DNA from: Flavobacteriales bacterium | GTDB lineage: Bacteria > Bacteroidota > Bacteroidia > Flavobacteriales_F > PHOS-HE28 | NCBI GenBank assembly: GCA_016712535.1 | Contig: JADJQW010000002.1 | Location: 1,736,001-1,800,000, forward strand | Reading direction: 5' to 3' | Length of the DNA stretch: 64,000 bases | In this document: positions 16,350-28,335 of the stretch, piece by piece | Numbering within the stretch: position 1 is the first letter of the stretch | How the letters are laid out: every line of letters starts with the position of its first letter | The notes under the pieces: generated by a model | Databases searched by the model: none | What the model was told of the DNA's origin: nothing | Seen by the model: only the letters and a program-made list of their open reading frames with translations | Made by a program: the position numbers and the translations under genes

Positions 16350-16367
16350 TGATGCCTTAGAGCATCA
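16350..16367. promoter_or_regulatory. hipBA operator 2
   Basis: The same TGATGC-N6-GCATCA palindrome with a different spacer. Centre-to-centre distance from operator 1 is 41 bp, close to four helical turns. A third, unrelated short palindrome (GCAAC-AA-GTTGC, 16332-16343) lies between the two, probably around the promoter. Confidence 0.75.
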
Positions 16368-16555
16368 CTATATGTGCCGCCCTGAGCTTGCCTTGGGCGG
16401 AGCCGAGGGACCGAAGGGTGAGAGAGTGAGAGGGTGCGAGGGTGGGCGTTCCGGCGCCAAATGCGCGCCGTCGGGCCATTCGCTACAAGTCCTCGCTCGT
16501 TCCTCGCTGTGGGCTTTCCACTGCTGTCCCTAACGCGAAATGCGCGAGCCTACTG
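16368..16555. other. repeat-rich spacer, no gene seen
   Basis: Contains a CCTGAGCTTGCC...GGGCGGAGCCGAGGG-type stretch (16381-16420) and GAGAGAGTGAGAGGGTG low-complexity sequence, both like widely dispersed intergenic repeats. No coding potential recognised. Confidence 0.5.
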
Positions 16556-17001
16556 TTATCCCCTACGTAATGTCCAGAGCCAAAGAATGGAAACGGTTAA
16601 GCCGATCAGGGATATCCACTTCCTGATGAAGTAATCCACCTCACTGATGTGCCCCCATTTGGCAACATTGACCTTCGGGTTCCATCGATCACCTTCCGAT
16701 ACGCGGTCGATGCCAACAACCTCTCCTTTGGCTACCATGTAGTCATACATCGTTCGGTAGTCATCGTTCCACTTGTTGTGTTCGCCAGTAACGTATATCT
16801 CACTTCGATCCAATCGATCGAGGGTGTCGAGAAGTGGACTATTGAGTTTCCACGACCCGAGAACAACGCGATAGTCAGGGCAAGTGCATGCGAGGGCTTT
16901 CAGAACTACTGTATTGGTTGACAAGACACCCATCTGCCATAGTAGCGATCCTCCCAATCCAAGAGAGAAGATCAGTATAGCGAATGCAATTCGGCGTTTA
17001 G

Positions 17002-17005
<4 letters not shown>
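16556..17005 (-). CDS. small membrane protein of unknown function
   Basis: 149 residues with a hydrophobic segment at each end: about 6-26 (IAFAILIFSLGLGGSLLWQMG) and about 128-145 (WISLIGLTVSILWLWTL). The central part is a soluble loop of about 100 residues with DRSEIYVTGEHNKWNDDYRTMYDYMV. No family recognised. Its start codon overlaps the stop of the mutase gene by 4 nt (ATGA), suggesting coupled translation, yet its base composition is clearly more AT-rich than the mutase gene, so it may be a later arrival rather than a functional partner. Confidence 0.6.
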
Positions 17006-20256
<3,251 letters not shown>

Positions 20257-20463
20257 CGGCGCGAAGATCGCGGTGCGGCTCGAACGTGGGACCGCATAGG
20301 CCACGGATTCGTCCATTCTGGTTCAGGCAAGCAACCGGTGGTGCGCCGTTGGGATGCGGGGTGGGAAACAAGCGTGATGCGTGCCGCGGCCGCCGGCGCA
20401 TCGGGCGGAAAGAACAGTGGCCATGATGCCCTAGCGCCTTCCGCCTTTCCTTCGCTGCGGTCC

Positions 20464-21900
20464 ATGCTCTTCAACTCGTTCGCCTTCGCGCTCTTCCTGC
20501 CCATCGTGTTCGCGGTGTACTGGTGGGCCTGCCGGTCGCTGCGATCGCGGAATGGCCTTGTGCTGCTCGCCAGCTGGTTCTTTTACGCATGGTGGGATTG
20601 GCGTTTCCTCGGGCTGCTCATCCTGAGCACGGCCGTCGATTTCTTCCTGGGCCTGGCGATATCCCGCACGGAACGGGGAATTCACCGCAAGTGGCTGCTC
20701 GGTGCGAGCATCGGGCTCAACCTGGGTTTGCTGGGCTTCTTCAAGTACTTCGATTTCTTCATCGAGGGCCTGGCGGACGTGATCGCCGCTTTCGGGATGC
20801 AGCCGCACCTGCCGGTGCTCAGCATTGTGCTTCCCGTGGGCATCAGCTTCTACACCTTCCAGACGCTCAGCTACACCATCGATATCTACCACAGGCGATT
20901 GGCGCCCACTGGCGATTTCGTCGCGTTCGCGGCTTTCGTTTCCTTCTTCCCGCAACTGGTGGCCGGGCCCATCGAGCGCGCGGCCAACCTGCTGCCCCAG
21001 TTCCAGCATCCGCGTGCATTGCAGCTTGATCGCGCCAAGGATGGCCTTCGGCAGATGCTCTGGGGTTTCTTCAAGAAGATCGCTGTGGCCGATGGCCTGG
21101 CACCTGTCGTCGATGGCATCTTCAGCGGTGAGACGGCCACGACGCCGGGCATCACGCTCTTCTTCGGAGCCTTCTTCTTCGCGTTCCAGATCTATTGCGA
21201 CTTCAGCGGTTACAGCGATATCGCGATCGGCTGCGCGCGCCTGTTCGGTTTCAGCCTCAGCCGGAATTTCAACTATCCCTATTTCAGCAGGAGCCTTGGT
21301 GAGTTCTGGCGCCGCTGGCATATCAGCCTCAGCACCTGGTTCAGGGACTACCTGTATATCCCGCTGGGCGGCAACAGGGGAGGGCGCACCAGGACCTTCT
21401 TGAACAGGCTGGTCACCTTCGCTGTGAGCGGCTTCTGGCATGGTGCCAACTGGAGCTTCGTTGGTTGGGGCATCGCGCATGGGATGCTGCATCCTGGGGG
21501 ATCCCGTGCGCCAAGGATGACGGGCAGGAATCGAACCCTATCTGAAGTGCCCGGGCTTCGCGACCTGCCAGCGATCATGTCGACCTTCCTGATCGTCACG
21601 CTCACTTGGGTGCTCTTCCGCTCGAGCAGCTTGAGCGAAGGGGGGCAATACCTATGGAGCATTGCGTCGAATGCGCTGCAAAGCCCAGGAGCGCTCATGC
21701 TGCACTTGGGCCGTGAGGAGATGATCCTGTTGATCGCCATGATTGCCATTGAGTGGCGCGCGCGCACCCAGGAGCATGCCTTGGCCGCCTTGCCTCATAG
21801 CGCCATCGTGCGCTGGGCGCTTTACCTCTTCATCACGCTCATCACTTTGTCGCGGTTCGACCTGCGCACGCAACATGCCTTCATCTATTTCCAGTTCTGA
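20464..21900 (+). CDS. MBOAT family O-acyltransferase (AlgI-like)
   Basis: 478 residues from the ATG at 20464 (MLFNSFAFALFLPIVFAVYW). A polytopic inner-membrane protein with about ten hydrophobic segments. AlgI hallmarks: SFYTFQTLSYTIDIY, FFPQLVAGPIERA, CDFSGYSDIAIG, FWRRWHISLSTWFRDYLYIPLGG with His286, and FWHGANW with the catalytic His326. Such proteins pass acetyl groups across the membrane to an exported polysaccharide or other acceptor. The next gene overlaps by 26 nt and encodes a predicted SGNH-type partner. Divergent from the mutase gene across a 207-bp spacer. Confidence 0.9.
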   Translation: MLFNSFAFALFLPIVFAVYWWACRSLRSRNGLVLLASWFFYAWWDWRFLGLLILSTAVDFFLGLAISRTERGIHRKWLLGASIGLNLGLLGFFKYFDFFIEGLADVIAAFGMQPHLPVLSIVLPVGISFYTFQTLSYTIDIYHRRLAPTGDFVAFAAFVSFFPQLVAGPIERAANLLPQFQHPRALQLDRAKDGLRQMLWGFFKKIAVADGLAPVVDGIFSGETATTPGITLFFGAFFFAFQIYCDFSGYSDIAIGCARLFGFSLSRNFNYPYFSRSLGEFWRRWHISLSTWFRDYLYIPLGGNRGGRTRTFLNRLVTFAVSGFWHGANWSFVGWGIAHGMLHPGGSRAPRMTGRNRTLSEVPGLRDLPAIMSTFLIVTLTWVLFRSSSLSEGGQYLWSIASNALQSPGALMLHLGREEMILLIAMIAIEWRARTQEHALAALPHSAIVRWALYLFITLITLSRFDLRTQHAFIYFQF

Positions 21901-22840
21901 GGGGCGTATCGCGCTGCACCTGCTCCTGCGCATGGCGGCTTTCGCCCTCCTGGTGCTCTGTGCACTCGTGCTGGGCTGGCTGGCGGGAGTACCGGGCACG
22001 CGCGTTGATTACCTCGGGGCGCTGCGTGCGAAGGAGCAGCGCCTTGCCGCACTAGGTTCGCCCAAGCTCGTGGTGGTTGGTGGCAGCCATGCGGCCTTCA
22101 GTATCGATAGCGGAGAGCTTGAGCGCGCCGCTTGCAAGCCGGTGGTGAACATGGGCGTGCACGCGAGCCTCGGTTTGCGCTTCATGACAGAGGAAGTAGT
22201 GGGTCAATTGGGCAAGGGCGACCTGGTGGTGGTGGTCCCGGAATACACCCTGTTCGACCGTAAAGAGGTGATCGACGATGTGCTCTACCAGGCCGTTGAT
22301 CGATATCCGTCAGCGCTAAGGCATATGGCCTGGTGGCAGCGGCCGAAGGTGCTGGCCTCTGCCTTGGTGATGCGCTGGCGGGCCTTGGTCCGCAGCTTGA
22401 TCGGACGGGATTCCACTTCCGAGGATGACGTTTACAGGATGAGCGGTTTCAGCGAGCGCGGCGATCTGATCAGCCACTTGGGTTTGCCGCGCAAGGCGGA
22501 TGCGGAGATGAAGCACGCGGCTGTGAGCGGCGAGCTTGGGCCCGATTTCATGCAAGCGGTCAATCGGCTGCAGGTTGCTGCTGAATCCGCCGGTGCACGC
22601 GTGGTGCTCACCTGGCCCGGTGTGGCGGTTTCGGTTTTCCCTGGTGAGAAGGCCGATCTGCTCCACCGGGCGCTCATAGCGGAAGGCATTGATGTGATCG
22701 GCGATCCTGAGGCCTGCGCGGTTCCGGATAGCTTGGTCTTCGATACGCCTTACCATCTCTCCGCCGGGGGCAGGCGCCTTCGCACCGATCGGCTGATCGA
22801 AGATCTGCGGGCTTCTGGCTTGGGTCGTGTCGAGCCGTGA
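21875..22840 (+). CDS. SGNH-hydrolase-like partner of the MBOAT protein
   Basis: 321 residues. One N-terminal transmembrane segment (about 19-38) anchors a periplasmic domain. VVVGGSHAAFSID places a serine (Ser71) at the block I position, and DTPYHLSAGG near the end has Asp290 and His294 as candidate catalytic pair. This is the layout of membrane-anchored acetyl-transfer partners such as AlgJ/AlgX/DltD-like proteins. It overlaps the MBOAT gene by 26 nt, so the pair is surely co-translated. Acceptor unknown. The frame is open upstream, but the ATG at 21875 best places the membrane anchor. Confidence 0.75.
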   Translation: MPSSISSSEGRIALHLLLRMAAFALLVLCALVLGWLAGVPGTRVDYLGALRAKEQRLAALGSPKLVVVGGSHAAFSIDSGELERAACKPVVNMGVHASLGLRFMTEEVVGQLGKGDLVVVVPEYTLFDRKEVIDDVLYQAVDRYPSALRHMAWWQRPKVLASALVMRWRALVRSLIGRDSTSEDDVYRMSGFSERGDLISHLGLPRKADAEMKHAAVSGELGPDFMQAVNRLQVAAESAGARVVLTWPGVAVSVFPGEKADLLHRALIAEGIDVIGDPEACAVPDSLVFDTPYHLSAGGRRLRTDRLIEDLRASGLGRVEP

Positions 22841-22954
22841 AATGGCGCCTGCATCGGATAGGAGCGAATCCTGTTGCGCATCCTCTTGGGTTCCTTGACC
22901 ATCTTCGCCGCCCGTTCGCTGCACCGACTTCGGTGAGCATCCGGTTCTCGGTTC

Positions 22955-24343
22955 ATGCTCCGCAGGCTTATCAAGATCTTCCTTGAGTCCCTCAACAGCG
23001 AGGAGCGCGACTATACGGCCATGGGCGTGCGCCGCGCCATCGTGCTGCTGAGCATCCCGATGATCCTGGAGATGGGCATGGAAGCGCTGTTCGCCTTGGT
23101 CGATACTTTCTTCGTGAGCAAGCTCGGCGACGTGGCAACGGCCACTGTAGGGCTCACCGAGACATTGATGGTGCCGGTATACTCGATCGCCTGGGGATTG
23201 GGGATGGGCATCACGGCGGTGGTGGCGAGGCGCAGCGGTGAGAAGGACAAGGAGGCCGCGCGCGTGGCGGCCGGGCAGAGCCTGTTCCTGGCACTCATGA
23301 TCGGCGTCGCGCTGGCCTTGCCATCGGCGTTGCTCGCACCGGAGCTGCTGCATCTCATGGGGGCCGCTCCCGAGGTGATGGAGAGCGCGGTGCCCTACGC
23401 GCGGTTGATGCTCGCCAGCAACCTTGTCGTCACCTTGCTCTTTGCCATGAATGCCGTGTTCCGCGGTGCGGGCAATGCGGGCATCGCTTTGCGAACACTG
23501 CTGCTCGCCAACGGCATCAATTGCATCCTCGACCCGCTCTTCATCTTCGGCATTGGTCCGTTCCCCGATCTCGGCGTCCAAGGCGCCGCCGTGGCCACCA
23601 CCATCGGCCGAGGCATCGGTGTGTGCTACCTGCTCTGGAACCTCTTCAAGGCAGGCGGTGCCTTTGCCGTGGTCCTGCCCGATCTGCGACCTGTTGCTGC
23701 GATCCTGGGCAACATCATCAAAGTCTCCCTCGGCGGCATCGGGCAATTCCTCATTGCCAGTGCGAGCTGGATCTTCCTCGTGCGCATCGTGGCCGATTTC
23801 GGGACGGCTGCCGTGGGCGGCTATACCGTGGCTGTGCGCGTGATCATTGTCGCGCTGTTGCCCGCCTGGGGCATGGCCAATGCAGCCGCTACGCTCGTGG
23901 GTCAGAACCTTGGCGCCCAGCAGCCAGACCGCGCGCAGCGCAGCGTATGGCTCTGCGGGCACTACAACATGGTGTTCATGGTGCTGGTCACTTTGTTCTT
24001 CTGGATCGGTGCACCGTGGATCGTCTCGTTCTTCGCGCAGAGCCCGGAAGCCGATGCCACGGCGATCACGGCCCTTCGCATCGTGAGTTGCGGCTACTTC
24101 TTCTACGGCTACGGCATGGTGCTCGCGCAAGCGTTCAATGGCGCTGGCGACAGCCTCACGCCCACTTGGCTGAATGCCATCTGCTTCTGGGCCATCGAGA
24201 TACCGCTGGCCTACCTGCTCGCCATCATCGCTGGTTTGGGTCCAGCGGGCGTCTTCGCTTCAGTGGCCATCAGCGAGAGCATCCTCGCGGTGCTCAGCGG
24301 CATGCTCTTCCAGCGCGGCCGGTGGAAGCTGGCGCGGGTGTGA
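22955..24343 (+). CDS. MATE family efflux transporter
   Basis: 462 residues, twelve predicted membrane helices in two repeats of six. Diagnostic segments: LSIPMILEMGMEALFALVDTFFVSKLG, GLTETLMVPVYSIAWGLGMGITAVVARR, FRGAGNAGIALR and, in the second half, AAATLVGQNLGAQQPDRA and AQAFNGAGDSLTPTW. It resembles NorM-like and DinF-like Na+/H+ drug antiporters. 114 bp follow the SGNH gene without an obvious terminator; a functional link with the acetylation pair is not evident. Confidence 0.92.
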   Translation: MLRRLIKIFLESLNSEERDYTAMGVRRAIVLLSIPMILEMGMEALFALVDTFFVSKLGDVATATVGLTETLMVPVYSIAWGLGMGITAVVARRSGEKDKEAARVAAGQSLFLALMIGVALALPSALLAPELLHLMGAAPEVMESAVPYARLMLASNLVVTLLFAMNAVFRGAGNAGIALRTLLLANGINCILDPLFIFGIGPFPDLGVQGAAVATTIGRGIGVCYLLWNLFKAGGAFAVVLPDLRPVAAILGNIIKVSLGGIGQFLIASASWIFLVRIVADFGTAAVGGYTVAVRVIIVALLPAWGMANAAATLVGQNLGAQQPDRAQRSVWLCGHYNMVFMVLVTLFFWIGAPWIVSFFAQSPEADATAITALRIVSCGYFFYGYGMVLAQAFNGAGDSLTPTWLNAICFWAIEIPLAYLLAIIAGLGPAGVFASVAISESILAVLSGMLFQRGRWKLARV

Positions 24344-24569
24344 GCGATGTGGGTTGCGCGGGTTGAGAATTGAGCCTTCTTCCAGAAGGACGGTTGAGGG
24401 TTGGCCCTTCGCGCATGCAGGAGTCAGTTGGTGTTCATGATCGCTTCAGCCACCGGAGACGCTACTTTCGAGCATCGGAACAACCCTCAGCCTTTCGTTG
24501 TTTCAACCTGCAAGCCCGAACCTGCTCAACCTTCAGGCTGCAACCCCGAACCTCCAACCCCGGCCAAAC
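24344..24569. repeat. repeat-rich intergenic region
   Basis: Contains inverted arms 24392-24403 and 24481-24492 (one mismatch) and imperfect direct units of the CAACCTGCAAGCCCGAACC type between 24510 and 24565. No gene seen. Confidence 0.5.
24463..24470 (+). promoter_or_regulatory. putative minus-7 element
   Basis: TACTTTCG, 99 nt upstream of the small gene at 24570; the repeat-rich stretch would then be its 5' untranslated region. Confidence 0.4.
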
Positions 24570-24731
24570 ATGTTCCTCAAGCGCCTGTTCTACTACCTGA
24601 ATCCGCTCACGCTCTTCGGTAAGTCCAACCCGGACTACAGCCTCCGCTTCATGCATGGCATCAACCGGATCAGCATCCTGCTCTTCCTGTTGTGCGTGAC
24701 GGTCATGGTGGTTCGCGCGCTCAGTAAGTGA
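24570..24731 (+). CDS. small conserved membrane protein (DUF6728-like)
   Basis: 53 residues: MFLKRLFYYLNPLTLFG, then SLRFMHGINRISILLFLLCVTVMVVRAL. The motif MHGINRISI followed by a single membrane helix is one I associate with a small Bacteroidota family (DUF6728, from memory). The basic N terminus should stay in the cytoplasm. The next gene begins 7 nt later, suggesting a short operon. Function unknown. Confidence 0.7.
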   Translation: MFLKRLFYYLNPLTLFGKSNPDYSLRFMHGINRISILLFLLCVTVMVVRALSK

Positions 24732-24738
24732 CTCGATC

Positions 24739-24981
24739 ATGCTGGAGGCCGAATTCATCAGACTGGATCGCGTGCGCCGCTTGGATGCGGTGCGTGCGGA
24801 GGGCGAGTACCTCGGATCGCGGGTTCATGGGGGCCATCGCGTCCATCTGTACCGCATGGATGGCTTCTTCTGCGAAGTGTGGATGCGCCTGGGCTGGGAC
24901 CAGGTGGAGTGGATCGAAGTGGCCCGCAACACCGAGGTGCTCAGCGAGTACGTGAGGCTTGACCTGAAGGACCTGCGTTGA
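24739..24981 (+). CDS. small conserved protein of unknown function
   Basis: 80 residues, soluble, no signal. The sequence (MDGFFCEVWMRLGWDQVEWIEVARNTEVLSEYV) predicts an antiparallel beta sheet. I recognise no family but the codon use matches its neighbours and it sits 7 nt after the DUF6728-like gene. Probably a real gene of a short operon. Confidence 0.6.
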   Translation: MLEAEFIRLDRVRRLDAVRAEGEYLGSRVHGGHRVHLYRMDGFFCEVWMRLGWDQVEWIEVARNTEVLSEYVRLDLKDLR

Positions 24982-25060
24982 TTCAACCGGATTCCTCCAC
25001 CAGAACGCTTGCACGGAACGGATGCAACGTTCTCGATCACTTGGAATTCTACCTTCCGCC

Positions 25061-27604
25061 ATGATCAATTTGCGTTGGGTCGCTTCCTTGGCCTGCCTAT
25101 CGATATTGAGCGTTTCGGCGCAGATCTATCGGTTCGGGCCGCCACCTGATTGGGTGGACTTGCTCAACATTGATGGACTAGCCATCTCGGATACTTCTTG
25201 CACGAGCGGGGAGAGGAGTTCCTGCTACAGGACAGGCAATCGCATCTTGGCCGAGATGAGTTCTGCTTCCGATTGGTTACGCGGCTGACCTCGTCAGAAG
25301 GGGTGCAGAATGGGTCGCAGGTGTCGATACGGATCGACCCTTCTTACCAGCGCTTAGTCATCCATCACATCGCTGTGATACGCGACGGGGCGGTGATTCT
25401 GCACGCAACGCCATCAAGCGTTCGGGTACTGCAACAGGAGCCCGATCTTGCGATGCACCTCTATGATGAGAATCGGACGATAGTGGTTGACCTGCCTGGT
25501 GTACGGAAAGGGGATTTGATTGACCAACTATACACGACCAAGGGCGAGAACCCTGCGCACCAAGGCAGGTTCAGTGCCCATTACCAGATGGGGTACGGTG
25601 TGCCTATCGGCCGCGATCGCGTTCGACTGGTCATTCCCACTGATCGATCAGTCGACTACAGGGAGCATGATGTTGCGGGCCTGCGCAAAGTGCTCTCGCT
25701 TGCTGGGGCGGAGGAATGGATGTGGGACCGAGCGCAGGTGCCATGCACCCGGTCGGAAGACCGGACGCCGGGCTGGCACCGGACCTTCCCATCGCTCGAA
25801 GTGAGTGAGTTTGGGACGCTGGAGGACCTGCGTCAATGGGCCATCGGCCTCTATGACATCGACCGCAGCCTTAGCGGGCAGTTGGCCGATGTTGTCAGGG
25901 AATTGAAGTCCGTACGCGACCCGCTCGCGCGGATTGATAGCGCGGTGCACCTGGTGCAGCGTGAGGTTCGCTATCTCGGCCTCGAGGACGGCATCAGCGC
26001 ATACAGGCCGCATCCGCCCGCTCAGGTGCTCCACCAGCGCTTCGGTGATTGCAAGGACCAGTCGCTCCTACTGGTCACGCTGCTCAATGCAATCGGCGTT
26101 GAAGCGTGGCCTGCACTGGTGAACACCAACGAAGGCCGTCGATTGCCGCAAAGCCTTCCCAGACCCGGCCTCTTCGATCACTGCGTCGTGCTCCTCAGGC
26201 ATGCCGGCCAGGAGTACTGGATCGATCCAACTCGAACCCATGGCATGGGATCGCTGAAGGAGCGCACCGTACCGGACTTCGCATACGGATTGGTACTTGA
26301 TGAGAAGCGAAGCGGATGGTCGGCCCTGCCGTACCTGCGCCGGGGTGCGGTGGAATTGGAAGAGCGCTTCACCTTGGACTCGATCGGAGGCGGGGCCATT
26401 CTGGATGTACTCACTGTTTACCGTGGCCAGCAGGCCGACATGCAACGTGCGCACTTGGCCGGCAACAGCCTGGCGCAGGTCGGCAAGAGCTACCTCGACT
26501 TCTACAGCAGGCAGTACGGCGGGGCCACCGCCTTGGGTCCGATTAAAGTCACGGATGATCCGACTGCGAACATCTTGAAGGTCGCTGAGCGCTATTCGCT
26601 GATGGACCTGTGGGAAGGCCCCGATAGCACAGGGGTTTACGTGCTCAATGCGGAGGCCACCTACCTGCGCGACGTCGTGTTCACGAGCAACGTCCGGTTC
26701 CGGGCCACCCCAATTGCACTCAGCTACCCATTCGAGGTGAGGCAGCGAATCATCCTCAAGATGCCGGAGCCGTGGTCCGTTGAAATCCAGCCGAAGGAGA
26801 TCAACGGATTCGGAATACAATACACTCAGGCAACGCGGGCCTTTGCTGATACCGTTCTCGCCGAGTTCTATTACAGCTCGGATAGCCTGAGCGTAGCTGC
26901 AGAGGATTCTCCAGCTTTCCATGACCAGCAAGAGCAGATCATGGATGATCTGGGATTCGTGCTGACCTATGGCGGCGAGGTTGACGGGCTGATCGTGCGC
27001 CAACGCTGGGCAATCGCCGCGATCCTCCTCTTCGTCGCCCTGGCGATCTGGGGCGCTATCGTGCTATATCGGTTCGATCCCCCCAGGCAAAGCCGACGCA
27101 CTTGGCATGCCGACGACAGCCATTGGCGGGTGGATGGTGCTGCCTGCGATCGGATTGATCCTGAGCCCTTTCAGGGTGATGTTCGACTTGCTGAGCGATT
27201 GGCCCGACTTCATCTACAGCCCCGTGTATGCGAGCTATGTGGCGGTTGAAGATCCGAGCCTGTATCAGCTCTATTGCTACTTCTCGCAGGCTATGAACAT
27301 CGGTGTTCTTACCGTGTGCATACTGGCTAACCTTCTCTTCTGGAGCCGACGGACGAGCTTGCCCCGTATCATGGTGCTGTTCTATGCGATGAACTTCCTC
27401 AATCTGTTCATCGACCTTATGGCCTACGACTTTTTCGATCTACGGGCGGTTACTGGTGAGGCTTATGGTGCGAAGGATGTGGTGCGCGCATTCATCGGTG
27501 CTGCCATCTGGATTCCGTACTTCCTGGTCTCATCCCGCGTGCATACCACCTTCCGCAAGCGCTACGATGGCAGCTTCGATGGTCAGGCTCCCGGGCAGAT
27601 CTAG
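25061..27604 (+). pseudogene. DUF3857-transglutaminase-DUF2569 protein, two frameshifts
   Basis: Three frames join into one protein of about 847 residues. Frame 1 from 25061: signal peptide MINLRWVASLACLSILSVSA and YRFGPPPDWVDLLNID, the usual start of DUF3857 proteins. Near 25195 one base seems missing and the frame moves to HERGEEFLLQDRQ..., DUF3857 (PSYQRLVIHHIAVIRDG) then a transglutaminase core (RYLGLEDGISAYRPHPPAQVL, RFGDCKDQSLLL with the catalytic Cys, FDHCVVLL with His, YWIDPTRT with Asp). In the run of six C at 27079-27084 one base seems extra; the next frame reads GKADALGMPTTAIGGWMVLP, a DUF2569-type multi-helix membrane domain. Either a decayed gene or consensus errors. Confidence 0.8.
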
Positions 27605-28335
27605 ACCCCGTTCCAGATCCGCCAGCTCGCTTCAGCCTGAGCATGCAGCATGTCGAGCCCATTAGCGATCACGGCGCCGCGATTCCTCCCTTCTTTCAGG
27701 AATCCCGTCTCGACCGGATTGTACACCAGATCGATCAGCACGTGCTTTCTCCCTATGGCTTCGTACGGAATCGGCGGCATCGATTCTACATCCGGGTGCA
27801 TGCCCAGCGGCGTGGTGTTGATGATGAGCGTGCATACATCCACCACGATGGGCTCCAGCAGGTCATAGGTCATGTCACCGCGTTCCCGGCTGCGGCTCAC
27901 CACCCGGAACTTGATGCCTTGCTCGCGCAGCGCGAAAGCCACCGCGCGGCTCGCTCCGCCACTGCCCAGCACCAGTGCGCGCGGCTTCTTCTTGTTCAGG
28001 AGCGGGAGCAGCGTCTGGCGGAATCCCTCCACGTCGGTGTTGAATCCGGTGAGCCGGTCGCCTTCGATCTTGATGGTGTTCACGGCGCCCACTGCGGCCG
28101 CTAAGGGGTCGATGGCATCGAGCAACGGCATAACGGCCTGCTTGTATGGGATGGTGACATTCAATCCGCGCAATCCCGGCGTGGCGGCGATGAGCGTGCG
28201 CAGGTCTTCAGCGCGCTCGATCCCGAAGAGGTCGTAGCGGTGATCGGCGAGTCCCGCGCGCTGGAATTTCTCCGTGAAGTAGCGCTGGCTGAAGGAGTGG
28301 GAGAGGGGCTTGCCGATGAGGCCGTATCGGATCAT
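27601..28335 (-). CDS. aroE: shikimate dehydrogenase
   Basis: 244 residues from the ATG at 28335 (MIRYGLIGKPLSHSFSQRYF). Reduces 3-dehydroshikimate with NADPH in the shikimate pathway to aromatic amino acids. Substrate-site motifs SHSFS and NVTIPYKQAVMP (catalytic Lys), NTDVEGF, then the Rossmann loop VLGSGGASRAV and the closing NGLDMLHAQAEASW. Somewhat shorter than the about 270 residues of E. coli AroE, as usual in this phylum. The start overlaps the DUF368 gene by 4 nt. Its TAG stop shares the CTAG at 27601-27604 with the stop of the convergent gene. Confidence 0.95.
   Translation of the reverse strand: MIRYGLIGKPLSHSFSQRYFTEKFQRAGLADHRYDLFGIERAEDLRTLIAATPGLRGLNVTIPYKQAVMPLLDAIDPLAAAVGAVNTIKIEGDRLTGFNTDVEGFRQTLLPLLNKKKPRALVLGSGGASRAVAFALREQGIKFRVVSRSRERGDMTYDLLEPIVVDVCTLIINTTPLGMHPDVESMPPIPYEAIGRKHVLIDLVYNPVETGFLKEGRNRGAVIANGLDMLHAQAEASWRIWNGV

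Noticed and set aside
21522..21542. T-arm-like GGTTCGATTCC on the minus strand, suggesting a tRNA
   Set aside because: The flanking bases do not form a T stem or acceptor stem, and the stretch lies within the intact MBOAT reading frame.
22316..24130. 604-codon open frame on the minus strand opposite SGNH and MATE genes
   Set aside because: His/Asp/Glu-rich composition typical of antisense frames in high-GC DNA; it spans two well-supported genes.
24480..24566. Repeated CAACC/GAACC units that could suggest a CRISPR-like array
   Set aside because: Units are short, degenerate and irregularly spaced, with no constant repeat and spacer lengths.
27079..27084. Programmed frameshifting at the C6 run
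   Set aside because: Possible in principle, but a second unrelated frame break lies in the same gene and other genes in the window show similar breaks, so lesions or consensus errors are more likely.
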